64,000 nucleotides of DNA from Candidatus Nitrotoga sp. MKT (GTDB lineage: Bacteria; Pseudomonadota; Gammaproteobacteria; Burkholderiales; Gallionellaceae): the NCBI GenBank assembly GCA_003402345.1, contig QFXH01000004.1, forward strand, positions 124,001 to 188,000. The letters are read 5' to 3'. Position numbers and translations under genes: made by a program. Of this stretch, positions 1-10,016 are shown piece after piece; positions within the stretch are counted from its first letter, which is position 1, and each line of letters starts with the position of its first letter. The notes beneath the pieces are model-generated. The model made no database searches. It saw only the letters and a program-made list of their open reading frames with translations, and was not told the DNA's origin.

Positions 1-1
1 C

Positions 2-355
2 GACTTACCGGCTTTATATGAACAGGACTTCGAACAAGATGGATTTTCCTGGATTGATTGTCAGGACGCCGAACGTTCACTACTTTCTTTCTTCCGCCGT
101 GGACGAAATGGCGGGACAGTTATAGTTGCCTTTAATTTCACCCCAGTCCCACGCCACCGCTACCGCATCGGCGTTCCGTTCAATTGCACTTATCGGAAAA
201 TTTTCAACAGTGATTCGCACTATTATGGCGGCAGCAATCTCGGAAACCCCAGCGAAATTCATGCCGAACTTCTACCCTGGATGGGACAGCCCTATTCCAT
301 CGAGATAGAGTTGCCGCCGCTCGCAGGTATCATGCTAACGCCAGCACGGGCATAA
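2..355 (+). CDS. glgB: 1,4-alpha-glucan branching enzyme, C-terminal end (partial)
   Basis: An open frame runs from the window edge to a TAA at 353-355, about 117 residues. It reads as the C-terminal all-beta domain of GlgB: an ERSLLSFFRR stretch followed by VAFNFTPVPRHRYRIGVP, the family's conserved end region, then YYGGSNLGN. GlgB transfers alpha-1,4 glucan segments to alpha-1,6 branch points in cytoplasmic glycogen synthesis. The catalytic GH13 domain lies outside the window. The next gene is pgi on the same strand, which suits a glycogen/hexose-phosphate locus. The family call is firm although only the tail is visible. Confidence 0.9.
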   Translation, partial: DLPALYEQDFEQDGFSWIDCQDAERSLLSFFRRGRNGGTVIVAFNFTPVPRHRYRIGVPFNCTYRKIFNSDSHYYGGSNLGNPSEIHAELLPWMGQPYSIEIELPPLAGIMLTPARA

Positions 356-508
356 AACTAAGATTGCAAACGCTTTAGCGCCTTTTATTAACCTTTAAAA
401 TTTATAACAAACAAGCGCATTCTTCCCGTCTTTGCGGGAATGAATCAGGGAAATATTTTGCAAAATCGTCAATAATATAAATGTTCAATCGATAATTTTA
501 AAACAACT

Positions 509-2152
509 ATGTCGACTCTAATCCATTCGCCAGCTTGGCAAGCTTTAACGGCTCATCAAACAGAAATAAACCAGCGGACCATGCGCGAAATGTTTTGCGA
601 TGACCCGCAGCGTTTCGACAAATTCTCTTTGCAATTGGATGGCCTGCTGCTGGATTACTCGAAGAATCTCATTACCGCAGAAACACTCACGCTGTTGTTA
701 AACCTTGCGCGCCAGTCAAAACTGGATGACTGGATTGTTCGCATGTTCAATGGCGACAAAATCAATTCTAGCGAACAGCGGGCGGCGCTACACACTGCAT
801 TGCGAGCTCCCAGAAGCACTTCGGTGTATGTAGACGGAAAAGATGTTGTGCCGGACGTACATCGCGTACTGGATCATATCCGCCACTTCTCCGAAGCGGT
901 TCGCAATGGAACGCTGTGTGGACATACCGGGAAACCATTCCGGAACGTGGTCAATATCGGTATCGGTGGTTCCGCTTTAGGGCCGCTTATGGTCAGCGAA
1001 GCGCTCAAACCTTATGGCAGCGCGCAACTGAACGTATATTTCGTTTCTAATGTGGATGCGACAGACTTGGCAGAAACATTAAAACGTCTCGATCCAGAAA
1101 CCACTCTTTTTATAATTAGCTCAAAAACATTTACCACACTGGAAACACTTACCAATGCCCATTCAGCGCGCGACTGGTTGGTTAAGCATTTAGGCGCTGA
1201 TGAAGTTGTCAGCAAGCACTTCGTTGCGATCTCAACCAACCTCACCGAGACATCTAAATTTGGCATTAACCCGGAGAATGTGTTTGAATTTTGGGATTGG
1301 GTTGGCGGCCGTTATTCATTGTGGTCAGCGATAGGTTTGCCCATTGCGCTTTATATTGGAATAAACAATTTTGAACGCCTGCTTGCTGGTGCCCATGCCA
1401 TGGACAAGCACTTTCGTGAAGCGCCCCTAGAACGCAACATGCCGGTAATACTGGGAATGCTTGGTATCTGGTACGCCAATTTTTTTGGTGCAGCTTCACA
1501 GGCCATCCTTCCCTACGATCAATATCTGCAACATTTCCCCGCTTATCTGCAACAGCTGGAAATGGAAAGCAATGGTAAACGCATAGACCGCAATGGGCAG
1601 GTCGTGGACTATGCCACCAGTATGGTAATTTGGGGCGAACCTGGCACCAACGGCCAACACTCCTTCTATCAACTGATACACCAGGGCACGCGCATGGTGC
1701 CTGCAGATTTCCTCGCGCCGATTACCAGCCACAACCCGATAGGCGAACACCATTCCATATTGCTGGCAAATTGTTTTGCACAGACCGAGGCATTGATGCT
1801 CGGTAAAACAACAGCGGAAGCACGTGCTGAACTTGAGCTGCAAGGTCTAAGTGGTGCAGCGCTGGAAACGCTGTTGCCGTACAAAGTGTTTCCGGGAAAC
1901 CGCCCAACCAACACTTTATTATTTGATCAGCTGGATCCATACACGATGGGAATGCTGGTTGCCCTTTACGAACATAAAGTGTTTGTGCAAAGCATAATCT
2001 GGGACATCAATGCTTTTGACCAGTGGGGTGTTGAATTCGGCAAACAACTTGCCGGTAAACTACTACCTGAAATTCAAAGAAAAGAACGCGCCTCTATGCA
2101 TGACTCTTCAACTAATGGTTTGATAAATCACTTTCTCGCACGCCGAATTTAG
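509..2152 (+). CDS. pgi: Glucose-6-phosphate isomerase
   Basis: The 547-residue product is the usual size for bacterial Pgi, which interconverts glucose-6-phosphate and fructose-6-phosphate in the cytoplasm. Visible family features are GIGGSALGP (phosphate-binding SIS fold), the signature [15 protein letters not shown], an ESNGKRID block and [11 protein letters not shown] near the active site. It follows glgB by about 150 bp on the same strand, linking it to glycogen and sugar-phosphate flux. The gap holds a small TTCCCG/CGGGAA hairpin at 423-440 without a T-run. No anomaly is seen. Confidence 0.97.
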   Translation: MSTLIHSPAWQALTAHQTEINQRTMREMFCDDPQRFDKFSLQLDGLLLDYSKNLITAETLTLLLNLARQSKLDDWIVRMFNGDKINSSEQRAALHTALRAPRSTSVYVDGKDVVPDVHRVLDHIRHFSEAVRNGTLCGHTGKPFRNVVNIGIGGSALGPLMVSEALKPYGSAQLNVYFVSNVDATDLAETLKRLDPETTLFIISSKTFTTLETLTNAHSARDWLVKHLGADEVVSKHFVAISTNLTETSKFGINPENVFEFWDWVGGRYSLWSAIGLPIALYIGINNFERLLAGAHAMDKHFREAPLERNMPVILGMLGIWYANFFGAASQAILPYDQYLQHFPAYLQQLEMESNGKRIDRNGQVVDYATSMVIWGEPGTNGQHSFYQLIHQGTRMVPADFLAPITSHNPIGEHHSILLANCFAQTEALMLGKTTAEARAELELQGLSGAALETLLPYKVFPGNRPTNTLLFDQLDPYTMGMLVALYEHKVFVQSIIWDINAFDQWGVEFGKQLAGKLLPEIQRKERASMHDSSTNGLINHFLARRI

Positions 2153-2203
2153 ATATTTAGAGGTGCTCTTTAGATTATGGAATTTTGCAGTTCGTATTAA
2201 GCC

Positions 2204-3418
2204 ATGCTGAAAAAAATAAAAGTTAAAGACATCCGCTTAGGCATGTATATCCAAGAGGTCTGCGGCAGCTGGATGGATCATCCTTTTTGGAAAAATTCAT
2301 TCAAGCTGACTGAAAATAAAGATCTCAATACCCTTAAAAACTGTGGTGTGGCTGAAATATGGATAGACACTAGCATCGGTTTGGATGTCGATACTGGTGT
2401 GACAGCACTTTCACAACAAGAAGAGGAACTCAAGGTCGAAAACGAACTGAGGAAAATTGAACAAACCTCACAGAAAACTGTAACGCTTGTATCTTTACAG
2501 AACGAATTAATTGCAGCGAAAAAACTACACACTCAGACTAAAGAAGCGGTTGTCTCGATATTCAGCGATATACGCATGGGTAATACACTCAAGCTTGATG
2601 CAACGGTATCGTTGGTAAACGAAATAAACCAATCGATAGCACGCAATTCCTCCGCATTGATCAGCTTATCCCGACTAAAAAATGCAGACAACTACACCTA
2701 TTTGCATTCAGTTGCTGTCTGCGTCCTGATGATTGCACTGGGGCGGCAGCTGGGACTGAAAGACGAGGAACTACAGCAAGTTGGCATTGCCGGATTACTG
2801 CATGACATCGGAAAAATTTTTATTCCCAATGAGATACTCAACAAACCAGGGAAATTGACAAATGAAGAGTTCAATATTGTCAAAACACACCCTTTAAAAG
2901 GTTGGGAAATACTTAAAGATTGCAGCGGAGTCAGCGAGCTAGCATTAGATGTCTGCCGGCATCATCATGAACGCGTAGATGGTAAAGGCTATCCAGACAA
3001 ACTATCCGGTGAGGGATTAACATTATTTGCACGTATGGGTGCGGTATGTGACGTATATGATGCAATCACTTCAAACCGCTGCTATAAAATAGGATGGGAA
3101 CCAGCGGAATCCATCCGAAAGATGGCAGAATGGAAGAACGGACATTTCGACGAAGTCATTTTTCATGCATTCGTTAAAACGGTCGGCATTTATCCAACCG
3201 GTAGCTTACTTAAGCTGAAGTCCGGGCGCCTAGGCGTAGTGACTGACCAATCGAAACAAAGTTTGACCAAGCCATTAGTGAAAGTGTTTTTTTCTACCCG
3301 CTCTAACGCGCACATCTTGCAGGAAATAATTGATCTATCGAAATCTCCTGACAGTATCGCTAATTTAGAAAATCCTCTGCAATGGGGATTTAATTTAGAT
3401 GAAATTATAGGTATCTAA
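2204..3418 (+). CDS. HD-GYP domain protein with N-terminal DUF3391, probable c-di-GMP phosphodiesterase
   Basis: A 404-residue cytoplasmic protein. Residues about 1-120 resemble DUF3391 and include a charged helical stretch. Residues about 150-340 form an HD-GYP domain with HDIGK at 200-204 and HHERVDGKGYP at about 254-264, the residues expected to bind the metal centre and hydrolyse cyclic di-GMP. There is no receiver domain or membrane segment, so it probably acts as a free enzyme or through partners. It lies 51 bp after pgi, possibly cotranscribed. The activity is inferred from conserved motifs; the physiological output is unknown. Confidence 0.88.
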   Translation: MLKKIKVKDIRLGMYIQEVCGSWMDHPFWKNSFKLTENKDLNTLKNCGVAEIWIDTSIGLDVDTGVTALSQQEEELKVENELRKIEQTSQKTVTLVSLQNELIAAKKLHTQTKEAVVSIFSDIRMGNTLKLDATVSLVNEINQSIARNSSALISLSRLKNADNYTYLHSVAVCVLMIALGRQLGLKDEELQQVGIAGLLHDIGKIFIPNEILNKPGKLTNEEFNIVKTHPLKGWEILKDCSGVSELALDVCRHHHERVDGKGYPDKLSGEGLTLFARMGAVCDVYDAITSNRCYKIGWEPAESIRKMAEWKNGHFDEVIFHAFVKTVGIYPTGSLLKLKSGRLGVVTDQSKQSLTKPLVKVFFSTRSNAHILQEIIDLSKSPDSIANLENPLQWGFNLDEIIGI

Positions 3419-3574
3419 AACCAAACAAGTAGAAATAAAATTTGTAATTCAACTATGCTTCAAAGTTGGCAAAATTCATTTATAGATCAATCTTGCACCT
3501 AGCGATTAAACCGCCCTGTCATAATTGTAAATTTATTCACTAAATATCAATTTCTTTCGTAACATTGCTTTTAT

Positions 3575-4519
3575 TCAGTCTTCCATATTATCCACATGAT
3601 GAATTTCGATGGTGGCATGAACAATTTCCTCATATTGGGCGAGTTGCTTATGTACGCGCCGGGGCGTCAATGTTTTGTCGTTGGTATCGACACTTAGCGC
3701 GCAAGAATATGCCCGCGTACCGACGCGCCAGACATGGAGATCAGTGATCAATGTAGTAATTGTCGCCGACCCTGATTCTACGACCTTCCTGATTTTGTCC
3801 ACAACAGGATGATCCATCTCACGGTCGAGCAGCACTGTGCCAGTCGCAATGATCAAATTTCTAGACCAAATCGCTACCAATACCGCACCGACAATCCCGA
3901 TAGCGGGATCCAACCAAGACCAGCCATAGATCCAGCCACCTGCCAGGGCAATGATGGCGAGCACGGACGTAGCTGCGTCAGCGATCACATGCACATATGC
4001 TGACTTCAGGTTGAGGTCGTGGTGATGAGGATGCTCGCCATGTTCATGATGGTTGTGGTGATCATGCGCTTTACCAAGAATAATTGCGCAAATAACATTT
4101 ACGGCAAGACCGATGGCCGCGACGATTATTGCTTCCATATAGTGAATCGGCTGCGGTGAAAAAATACGCTCCACAGAACTAACAACCATCATCACGGCGA
4201 TGCCCAAGAGAAAGATTGCACTTGTGAATCCGCTCAGCACTTCAATTTTCCAGGTGCCGAATGTGAAACGTGAATCTTGGGCATAGTGTCGAGCTGCTGC
4301 GTATGCGAAAGCGCTCAAGCCAATGGCCACGGCATGGGAGCTCATGTGCCAGCCATCTGCCAATAGTGCCATCGAATTAAACCACCAGCCCGATATGATT
4401 TCCACGACCATCATGGCGATAGTTATCCACATGACCACGCGTGTGCCGCGCTCGGCTGCGTGACGGTCTTCGTCGAAGACGCGATTATGTGAATACGGTG
4501 GCGATTTACGGGTCTGCAT
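3575..4519 (-). CDS. dmeF: Cation diffusion facilitator, DmeF-type Co/Ni efflux transporter
   Basis: The 314-residue product is an inner-membrane CDF exporter. It has six predicted membrane segments, the metal-site motif in LLADGWHMSSH, a second HVIADAATS site, a histidine-rich loop (HDHHNHHEHGEHPHHHD) between segments 4 and 5, and a cytoplasmic C-terminal dimer domain. The opening and the DGWHMSSH block resemble the DmeF subgroup that exports cobalt and nickel by proton antiport. It starts 17 bp after the exchanger gene and is probably cotranscribed. No DmeR-type repressor is nearby. The CDF family is firm; the metal specificity is inferred. Confidence 0.87.
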   Translation of the reverse strand: MQTRKSPPYSHNRVFDEDRHAAERGTRVVMWITIAMMVVEIISGWWFNSMALLADGWHMSSHAVAIGLSAFAYAAARHYAQDSRFTFGTWKIEVLSGFTSAIFLLGIAVMMVVSSVERIFSPQPIHYMEAIIVAAIGLAVNVICAIILGKAHDHHNHHEHGEHPHHHDLNLKSAYVHVIADAATSVLAIIALAGGWIYGWSWLDPAIGIVGAVLVAIWSRNLIIATGTVLLDREMDHPVVDKIRKVVESGSATITTLITDLHVWRVGTRAYSCALSVDTNDKTLTPRRVHKQLAQYEEIVHATIEIHHVDNMED

Positions 4520-4536
4520 GGCTGATTATTATTGCC

Positions 4537-5547
4537 CTATCGCGATAATGTGATCGTGAGGAAGGTAACGTAAAGGCCGCCATTTACCAACAACGCCCAC
4601 ACCGGCAATCCGCCTGAACGTGCATGGAACCGGAGCCACGCGGCGGCGGCCAAGGTAACCAGTACGCCGGTCAACACTTCTATGCGCGGTTGCCAAGGTG
4701 TGAGCATAATTCCGATAGCAGGTAATAACGTTCCTTGGAACACCATCGCCCCGGTAATGTTCCCAAAAGCCAACGTATCTTTACCACGCCGAATCCATAA
4801 AATACTGTTTACTTTTTCGGGAAGCTCGGTCGCTATCGGAATAATGAGCAACGACAGCAGCAATGCAGAAATGCCCAGGATGTGCGAAGTACCCTCGATA
4901 CCGTGGATGAACCCCTTAGCGCCAAAAATCAACAGTGCCAACCCGATTGCTAGTTGCAGCAAAATGGTCCATAGATTAGTCGGCAATCCAAGCTTGGCAA
5001 AGAACATCTTGCCCTCAGCCGCAGTGCCGTGTCCGTCCTCAACCAACTTTTCCGAAGCACGCAACGTAAGTAAAATGTAAATGAAATAGGTGAGAACCAG
5101 TGCAATACTTAGCGCGCCACGGAGGGTGCGCGCCTCCTGCGGAATGTACATCGCCACAGCGGCGAGAATGAATGCGAACAGAAAAAAGTTTAGATCACGT
5201 ATGAAACCGCTCCGCTCCGGCCGGACATGGCCCTTGACTCCACGCCGATGCAGAATGGCAAATGCCATAAGGCAGGTAGAAAGTGTCGATAGCATTAGCG
5301 GTGCGCCCAGAATAGCACCGACACCAATTTCTTCATTAATGTTAATGTTTTTCGTACCGACGAACAATGCGAGCAGCGGGACCATTGTTTCAGGCAAAGC
5401 CGTGCCGATGGCGGCGAACACGGAGCCGGTCACGCCTTCCGATATTTTTAGTTGCTCACCAAGGTGCTCTAATGCATTAGTAAAGAGTTCAGAGGCTGCA
5501 AGAATAATAAAAAGCATCATAACCAACTCAAAAACAAAACTCGTCAT
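4537..5547 (-). CDS. Sodium/calcium exchanger-family membrane protein
   Basis: A 336-residue polytopic membrane protein with the two alpha repeats of the Ca2+/cation antiporter superfamily: GSVFAAIGTALPET near residue 45 and LLIIPIATELPEKVNSI near residue 240, each carrying the acidic ion-binding residue in a P-E context. About ten membrane segments are predicted. It is the first gene of a two-gene minus-strand unit with dmeF, so the pair may handle divalent cation stress. The substrate (Ca2+, Mn2+ or another ion) cannot be read from the sequence. Confidence 0.8.
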   Translation of the reverse strand: MTSFVFELVMMLFIILAASELFTNALEHLGEQLKISEGVTGSVFAAIGTALPETMVPLLALFVGTKNININEEIGVGAILGAPLMLSTLSTCLMAFAILHRRGVKGHVRPERSGFIRDLNFFLFAFILAAVAMYIPQEARTLRGALSIALVLTYFIYILLTLRASEKLVEDGHGTAAEGKMFFAKLGLPTNLWTILLQLAIGLALLIFGAKGFIHGIEGTSHILGISALLLSLLIIPIATELPEKVNSILWIRRGKDTLAFGNITGAMVFQGTLLPAIGIMLTPWQPRIEVLTGVLVTLAAAAWLRFHARSGGLPVWALLVNGGLYVTFLTITLSR

Positions 5548-5691
5548 TCGCTCCCCCTCAATATTGCATGCAAATGTCTTATGAACTGCGCTTTTCCCAA
5601 AAAATAAACTCGGATTTCAGAGGATGAAGATTTTCTTCCATAAATAGCTCCAATGGCCGGACAAGATTCAATACCCTACCCTATAAACTGT

Positions 5692-7227
5692 TCATGCGCC
5701 GCGCCTTGAAAAATCTTTAAGCCGAAAACCAAGCATCCATAACACGGCGAAATATACCGTCATACCCATCACTACCAATCCAGTTAGTCGCCAGATACGC
5801 GCCCAACCAGCACTGGTAAGCCAACTTTGTTCACTTCCCATACCAAACCAAAGTGTCACCCCCAGCACCAGCATTGCCGCACCCAGCTTGGCGAGAAATT
5901 TTCCCCAACCAGGTTCTGGTTGGTAGATGTCACGCTTGCGCAGTAGGTAGAACAAAATGGCAGAGTTAAGGCAGGAACCAAGGCCGATGGCCAGCGCCAA
6001 CCCTGCATGGTGCAGCCAGCCGATGAACAACAGATTCATCGCTTGGGTAGCAAACAAGGTGATGACACCGATTTTCACCGGAGTTTTGATATCCTGACGT
6101 GCATAAAAAGCTGGTGCAAGCACCTTTACTGAAAGGATACCGATCAAGCCGACGCTGTAACCAACCAGCGCATTGCGCGTCATAAGTACATCGAGCACCG
6201 TAAATGCGCCATGCTGAAAAAAAGTTGCCAGAAGTGGTACCGCAATCACGCCTAGCGCGAGTGCTGCGGGCAAAGTCAGCATGAAGGTCAGGCGTAACCC
6301 CCAGTCGAGCAGCTTGGAATACTCAACCGGATTGCCATCGGCGTGATGTTTGGATAGCGATGGCAGCAGGATAGTGGCAATTGCCGCACCCAGCACGCCG
6401 GATGGGAACTCCATCAGACGATCGGCGTAATAAAGCCAGGATACACTGCCCGCCACCAGAAAAGAGGCGAAGATGGTGTTAATGATGAGGCTGATCTGAC
6501 TAATCGATACACCGAATACCGCTGGCCCTATCTGTTTGATGATGCGCCATACACCCGCATCTTTCAGATTAAAGCGCAGGGTCGGCAGCATGCCGATTTT
6601 CTTCAGAAATGGCAGCTGAAATGCCAGCTGCACAAACCCAGCTACGAACACCGCCCATGCCAGTGCCATGATAGGCGGATCAAAATACGGAGCCAGCCAA
6701 AGCGCAGCGCCGATAAAACACAGGTTGAGCAGAATGGGGGTGAAGGCAGGCACCCAAAATTTATTGTAGGTATTGAGTATTCCCGATGCCACAGCGACCA
6801 ACGAAATAAAAAATATGTAGGGTGAGGTAATGCGCAGCAACTGGACGGTCAGATCAAATTTCGCCGGCATCGCTATGAAACCCGGCGCACTGATGTAAAC
6901 CAAAATAGGCGCAGCAATTATACCGATGAGCGTAACAATGAACAGGATGATTGCCAGCAATGTGGTTACATGATCAACCAATAACTTGGTTTCCTCATGC
7001 CCTCGGCGGTTCTTATACTCACCCAAAATTGGTACGAAGGCTTGGGAGAATGCACCTTCCGCGAATAAGCGACGCAACAGATTGGGCAGTTTAATAGCGA
7101 TGAAAAAAGCATCGGTCGCCATGCCTGCGCCGAAAACGCGCGCAACCAATACATCGCGGGTTATGCCAAGTATGCGCGAAGCCAGCGTAAAGCTGCCTAT
7201 GGTACCAAGAGCTTTAAGCAGGTTCAT
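5692..7227 (-). CDS. murJ: Lipid II flippase MurJ
   Basis: The 511-residue product has about 14 membrane segments and opens MNLLKALGTIGSFTLASRIL, then GITRD, the hallmark start of MurJ/MviN. Further conserved stretches are FAEGAFSQAFVPIL and YYADRLMEFPSGVLG. MurJ flips the peptidoglycan precursor lipid II across the inner membrane and is usually essential. In many betaproteobacteria rpsT is beside murJ; no rpsT is visible here. The 235-bp region before it (7228-7462) has no supported gene. Confidence 0.96.
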   Translation of the reverse strand: MNLLKALGTIGSFTLASRILGITRDVLVARVFGAGMATDAFFIAIKLPNLLRRLFAEGAFSQAFVPILGEYKNRRGHEETKLLVDHVTTLLAIILFIVTLIGIIAAPILVYISAPGFIAMPAKFDLTVQLLRITSPYIFFISLVAVASGILNTYNKFWVPAFTPILLNLCFIGAALWLAPYFDPPIMALAWAVFVAGFVQLAFQLPFLKKIGMLPTLRFNLKDAGVWRIIKQIGPAVFGVSISQISLIINTIFASFLVAGSVSWLYYADRLMEFPSGVLGAAIATILLPSLSKHHADGNPVEYSKLLDWGLRLTFMLTLPAALALGVIAVPLLATFFQHGAFTVLDVLMTRNALVGYSVGLIGILSVKVLAPAFYARQDIKTPVKIGVITLFATQAMNLLFIGWLHHAGLALAIGLGSCLNSAILFYLLRKRDIYQPEPGWGKFLAKLGAAMLVLGVTLWFGMGSEQSWLTSAGWARIWRLTGLVVMGMTVYFAVLWMLGFRLKDFSRRGA

Positions 7228-7462
7228 TTATGGTTTTTTAAATGCATATTTTTATTAAGTCAAGATGTTATTGCATAAATCTAGAAATTTTCTAGCTATA
7301 CAAGTATCACAAGTGGTATCTGAGCGTTTATGAATTCGCTTGATGGACGTATAAAACTTTGCAGAGTGGCAAAAGAATTGTAACCAGGATGCTGCACGGC
7401 AATAACATGTAAAACTCACTAACGTCATGAAATTGGCTGAATGAAATTTCAAATTTTCTCCT

Positions 7463-9073
7463 TCAGCATTTGCCATGTTGGATCATGCTCAATGCCACCG
7501 CTTCAGCGACCTGTATGCCGTCCACTGCAGCGGAAAGTATGCCGCCTGCATAGCCTGCGCCTTCACCTGCCGGATAGAGTCCTACGACATTCAGGCTTTG
7601 AAAATCTTCGCGGCGCTTGATGCGTACAGGGGAAGAAGTTCGTGTTTCCACGCCCGTGAGCACGGCATCAAACATGGCAAACCCTTTAAGCTGTTTATCG
7701 AATGCCGGGATGGCTTCTTTTATCGCTGTGATAGCGTAATCCGGCAGCGACGTAGAAAGATCGCATAGGTGCACACCGGGTGTATAAGACGGTATAACAG
7801 ACCCAAGCTTGGCCGAGGGCCGATTCGCGAGAAAGTCCCCTACTTTTTGTGCCGGCGCACAGTAATTGCTGCCGCCCAGCTCAAAGGCGCGCGCTTCCCA
7901 GTAACGTTGTAATTCGATGCCGGCCAATGGATTTCCCGGATAATCAGCGGGAGTGATGCCCACAACAATCCCGCTATTGGCATTACGCTCGTTGCGCGAA
8001 TACTGGCTCATGCCGTTGGTAACGACGCGGCCTTCCTCGGAAGCTGCCGCTACCACGGTGCCGCCCGGACACATGCAGAAACTGTAGACTGAGCGGCCAT
8101 TGCCGCAATGATGCACCAGCTTGTAATCGGCCGCGCCCAGCAAGGGGTTACCAGCGTTCTTGCCAAAACGGCAGCGGTCGATCAGCGGTTGCGGATGCTC
8201 AATGCGAAAACCGATGGAAAATGGTTTTGCCTCCATGTATACACCGCGCTGATACAACATATGGAAGGTATCGCGCGCGCTATGCCCAACAGCGAGCACA
8301 ACATGATCGCTGGCAATGAGTTCGCCACTACCCAGCACCACTCCCCGGACTTGTCCGTTGTCTATGACGATATCTTCAACCTTGCTCTGAAAACGAATTT
8401 CACCACCGAGGGCTTCGATGCGCGCGCGCATTTCTTCCACCATCCCCACTAACCGAAACGTGCCAATATGTGGCTTGCTCACATAAAGAATTTCCTCTGG
8501 CGCGCCCGCCTTGACGAATTCCGTGAGCACCTTACGACCGTAGTGTTTGGGGTCTTTAATTTGGCTATGCAGCTTGCCATCAGAAAATGTTCCCGCGCCA
8601 CCTTCTCCAAACTGGACGTTGGACTCTGGATTGAGTTTTTTTTGCCGCCACAGACCGAAAGTATCTTTGGTGCGCTCGCGCACGGCTTTACCGCGCTCCA
8701 AAACAATCGGACAGAAACCCATTTGCGCCAAAATCAGAGCCGCAAATATTCCACAGGGACCGGTACCAATCACGATAGGACGAGAAGCCAGTTTAGTCGG
8801 CGCATGTGCAACAAAATGGTAGCTTGTATCGGGTGTGAGTGAGATATGCTTATCGCCTTGTAAGCGCTTAAACAGTGCAGCTTCATTCTTGACTTCAATA
8901 TCCAGCGTATATATAAAAACAATGGCCGATGACTTGCGGGCATCATAGCTGCGGCGAAATATTGCATAGCCAATCAGCTCATCGGCGCTAATACCCAGCC
9001 GTTTTAGAAGCGCAGTCTTAAGATCATCATCAGGGTGGTTTAAAGGAAGCTTAACTTCAGTCAATCGCAACAT
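7463..9073 (-). CDS. FAD-dependent dehydrogenase, COG2509-like
   Basis: The 536-residue product has a short N-terminal alpha/beta domain of about 85 residues (MLRLTEVKLPLNHPDDDLK) followed by an FAD-binding Rossmann fold with VIGTGPCGIFAALILAQMG and an ERGKAVRERTKDT block. The C-terminal half has GLYPAGEGAGYAGGILSAAV, the second flavin-contact region. This layout is typical of the widespread but uncharacterised FAD-dependent dehydrogenases. No signal peptide is present, so it is likely cytoplasmic. The substrate is unknown, and the neighbours (murJ and a gene-poor gap) give no clue. Confidence 0.85.
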   Translation of the reverse strand: MLRLTEVKLPLNHPDDDLKTALLKRLGISADELIGYAIFRRSYDARKSSAIVFIYTLDIEVKNEAALFKRLQGDKHISLTPDTSYHFVAHAPTKLASRPIVIGTGPCGIFAALILAQMGFCPIVLERGKAVRERTKDTFGLWRQKKLNPESNVQFGEGGAGTFSDGKLHSQIKDPKHYGRKVLTEFVKAGAPEEILYVSKPHIGTFRLVGMVEEMRARIEALGGEIRFQSKVEDIVIDNGQVRGVVLGSGELIASDHVVLAVGHSARDTFHMLYQRGVYMEAKPFSIGFRIEHPQPLIDRCRFGKNAGNPLLGAADYKLVHHCGNGRSVYSFCMCPGGTVVAAASEEGRVVTNGMSQYSRNERNANSGIVVGITPADYPGNPLAGIELQRYWEARAFELGGSNYCAPAQKVGDFLANRPSAKLGSVIPSYTPGVHLCDLSTSLPDYAITAIKEAIPAFDKQLKGFAMFDAVLTGVETRTSSPVRIKRREDFQSLNVVGLYPAGEGAGYAGGILSAAVDGIQVAEAVALSMIQHGKC

Positions 9074-9518
9074 GCACAGTATTCCGGTATATTCTGTCAG
9101 GGAGTAACAAAGCGCCCGCTAAGGGCAGAGAGCTATTTTACAGCAAGTGGGTTTATTAAAGATTGAGTGTCAAACAACTCATGTATTCATCAGCAGCTAC
9201 GTAAGCCGGAAAGTAAATCTGGCAACACTGGCACCGGATATTGTTACAGCAATCTTGGACATCACTTTACGGTTACAAACAAATTGTTGTTCAGCCAAAT
9301 TAATAGTACGAAAGCATATGCCCCGGCTACATCGGCTCAACAATTCGTCGACAGGAAGGGGGAATTAATCATAATATCCACGACACCGTTAAAAATGGAG
9401 CAAATAAATCTTCATTAAATCTAGATTGTCTATTAAAAGCATGAATCCAATAAAATCAATGGAATTTCTAATTTTTAAGTGACAAACTACTCTAATGGAC
9501 AATCCGGGATAAATATAC
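9074..9518. other. Gene-poor intergenic stretch
   Basis: This 445-bp divergent region between the FAD dehydrogenase and the XrtH gene holds no supported gene. Two short overlapping plus-strand reading frames (60-85 codons) have no recognisable motif. No tRNA, riboswitch fold or IS end was recognised. Promoters for both flanking genes presumably lie here. Confidence 0.5.
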
Positions 9519-10016
9519 ATGCTGCGATTTCTTCTCATTTTCCTACTGATTTTAGGTAGTTTGTTCGCACTGGAACTCACCCCGCCCGGTCAAGCTTTGG
9601 TGCATCCGTGGGCTGCATCACTGGCTGGTTTCAGCGCCTCCCTCATTACCCTGTTCGACCCAAAGGTTATTACTTACGGTAATGTCATCCAGAGCCAATC
9701 CAATGGCTTTGGAGTCGCCATTGAGGCCGGGTGCAACGCGGTCGAAGCCTGCATTGTCCTGGCGGCGGCCATCCTCGCTTTCCCTGCGCCCTGGCGGCAT
9801 AAATTGCTCGGTCTCGTGATAGGTATGGTTGCCGTACAAGTAGCCAATATTCTGCGCATTATCAGTCTCTTTTATTTGGGGCAATGGCGCATGGACGCTT
9901 TTGAATTCGCCCACCTCTATCTGTGGCAAGGACTTATCATGCTGGACGTGCTGGTGGTGTGGCTGATCTGGATACGCGCCATGCCGGTTCAAAATATTGC
10001 CCGCCATGACGCGTAA
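9519..10016 (+). CDS. xrtH: Exosortase H (IPTLxxWG-CTERM-type)
   Basis: A 165-residue, four- to five-segment inner-membrane protein. It carries the exosortase catalytic triad in order: Cys72 in EAGCNAVEACIV, Arg113 in ANILRIISLFY and His132 in FAHLYLWQGLI. The short length and these motif contexts match XrtH, the transpeptidase-like enzyme that sorts proteins with IPTLxxWG C-terminal signals. It overlaps the next gene by 20 bp, so the two are translationally coupled. No IPTL-type substrate is encoded in this window, so targets must lie elsewhere. The XrtH subfamily call is from memory of the family. Confidence 0.86.
   Translation: MLRFLLIFLLILGSLFALELTPPGQALVHPWAASLAGFSASLITLFDPKVITYGNVIQSQSNGFGVAIEAGCNAVEACIVLAAAILAFPAPWRHKLLGLVIGMVAVQVANILRIISLFYLGQWRMDAFEFAHLYLWQGLIMLDVLVVWLIWIRAMPVQNIARHDA

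Noticed and set aside
423-440. TTCCCG/CGGGAA hairpin after glgB as a terminator
   Set aside because: The stem is six pairs and no T-run follows; it may be a short repeat but cannot be called a terminator.
7255-7476. 73-codon minus-strand frame between the FAD dehydrogenase and murJ, considered as a small gene (rpsT is often here)
   Set aside because: It has no ribosomal protein S20 features or other motif and overlaps the end of the FAD dehydrogenase gene.
9147-9418. Two short overlapping plus-strand frames before xrtH
   Set aside because: No motif, no good ribosome site and they overlap each other; probably chance openings.
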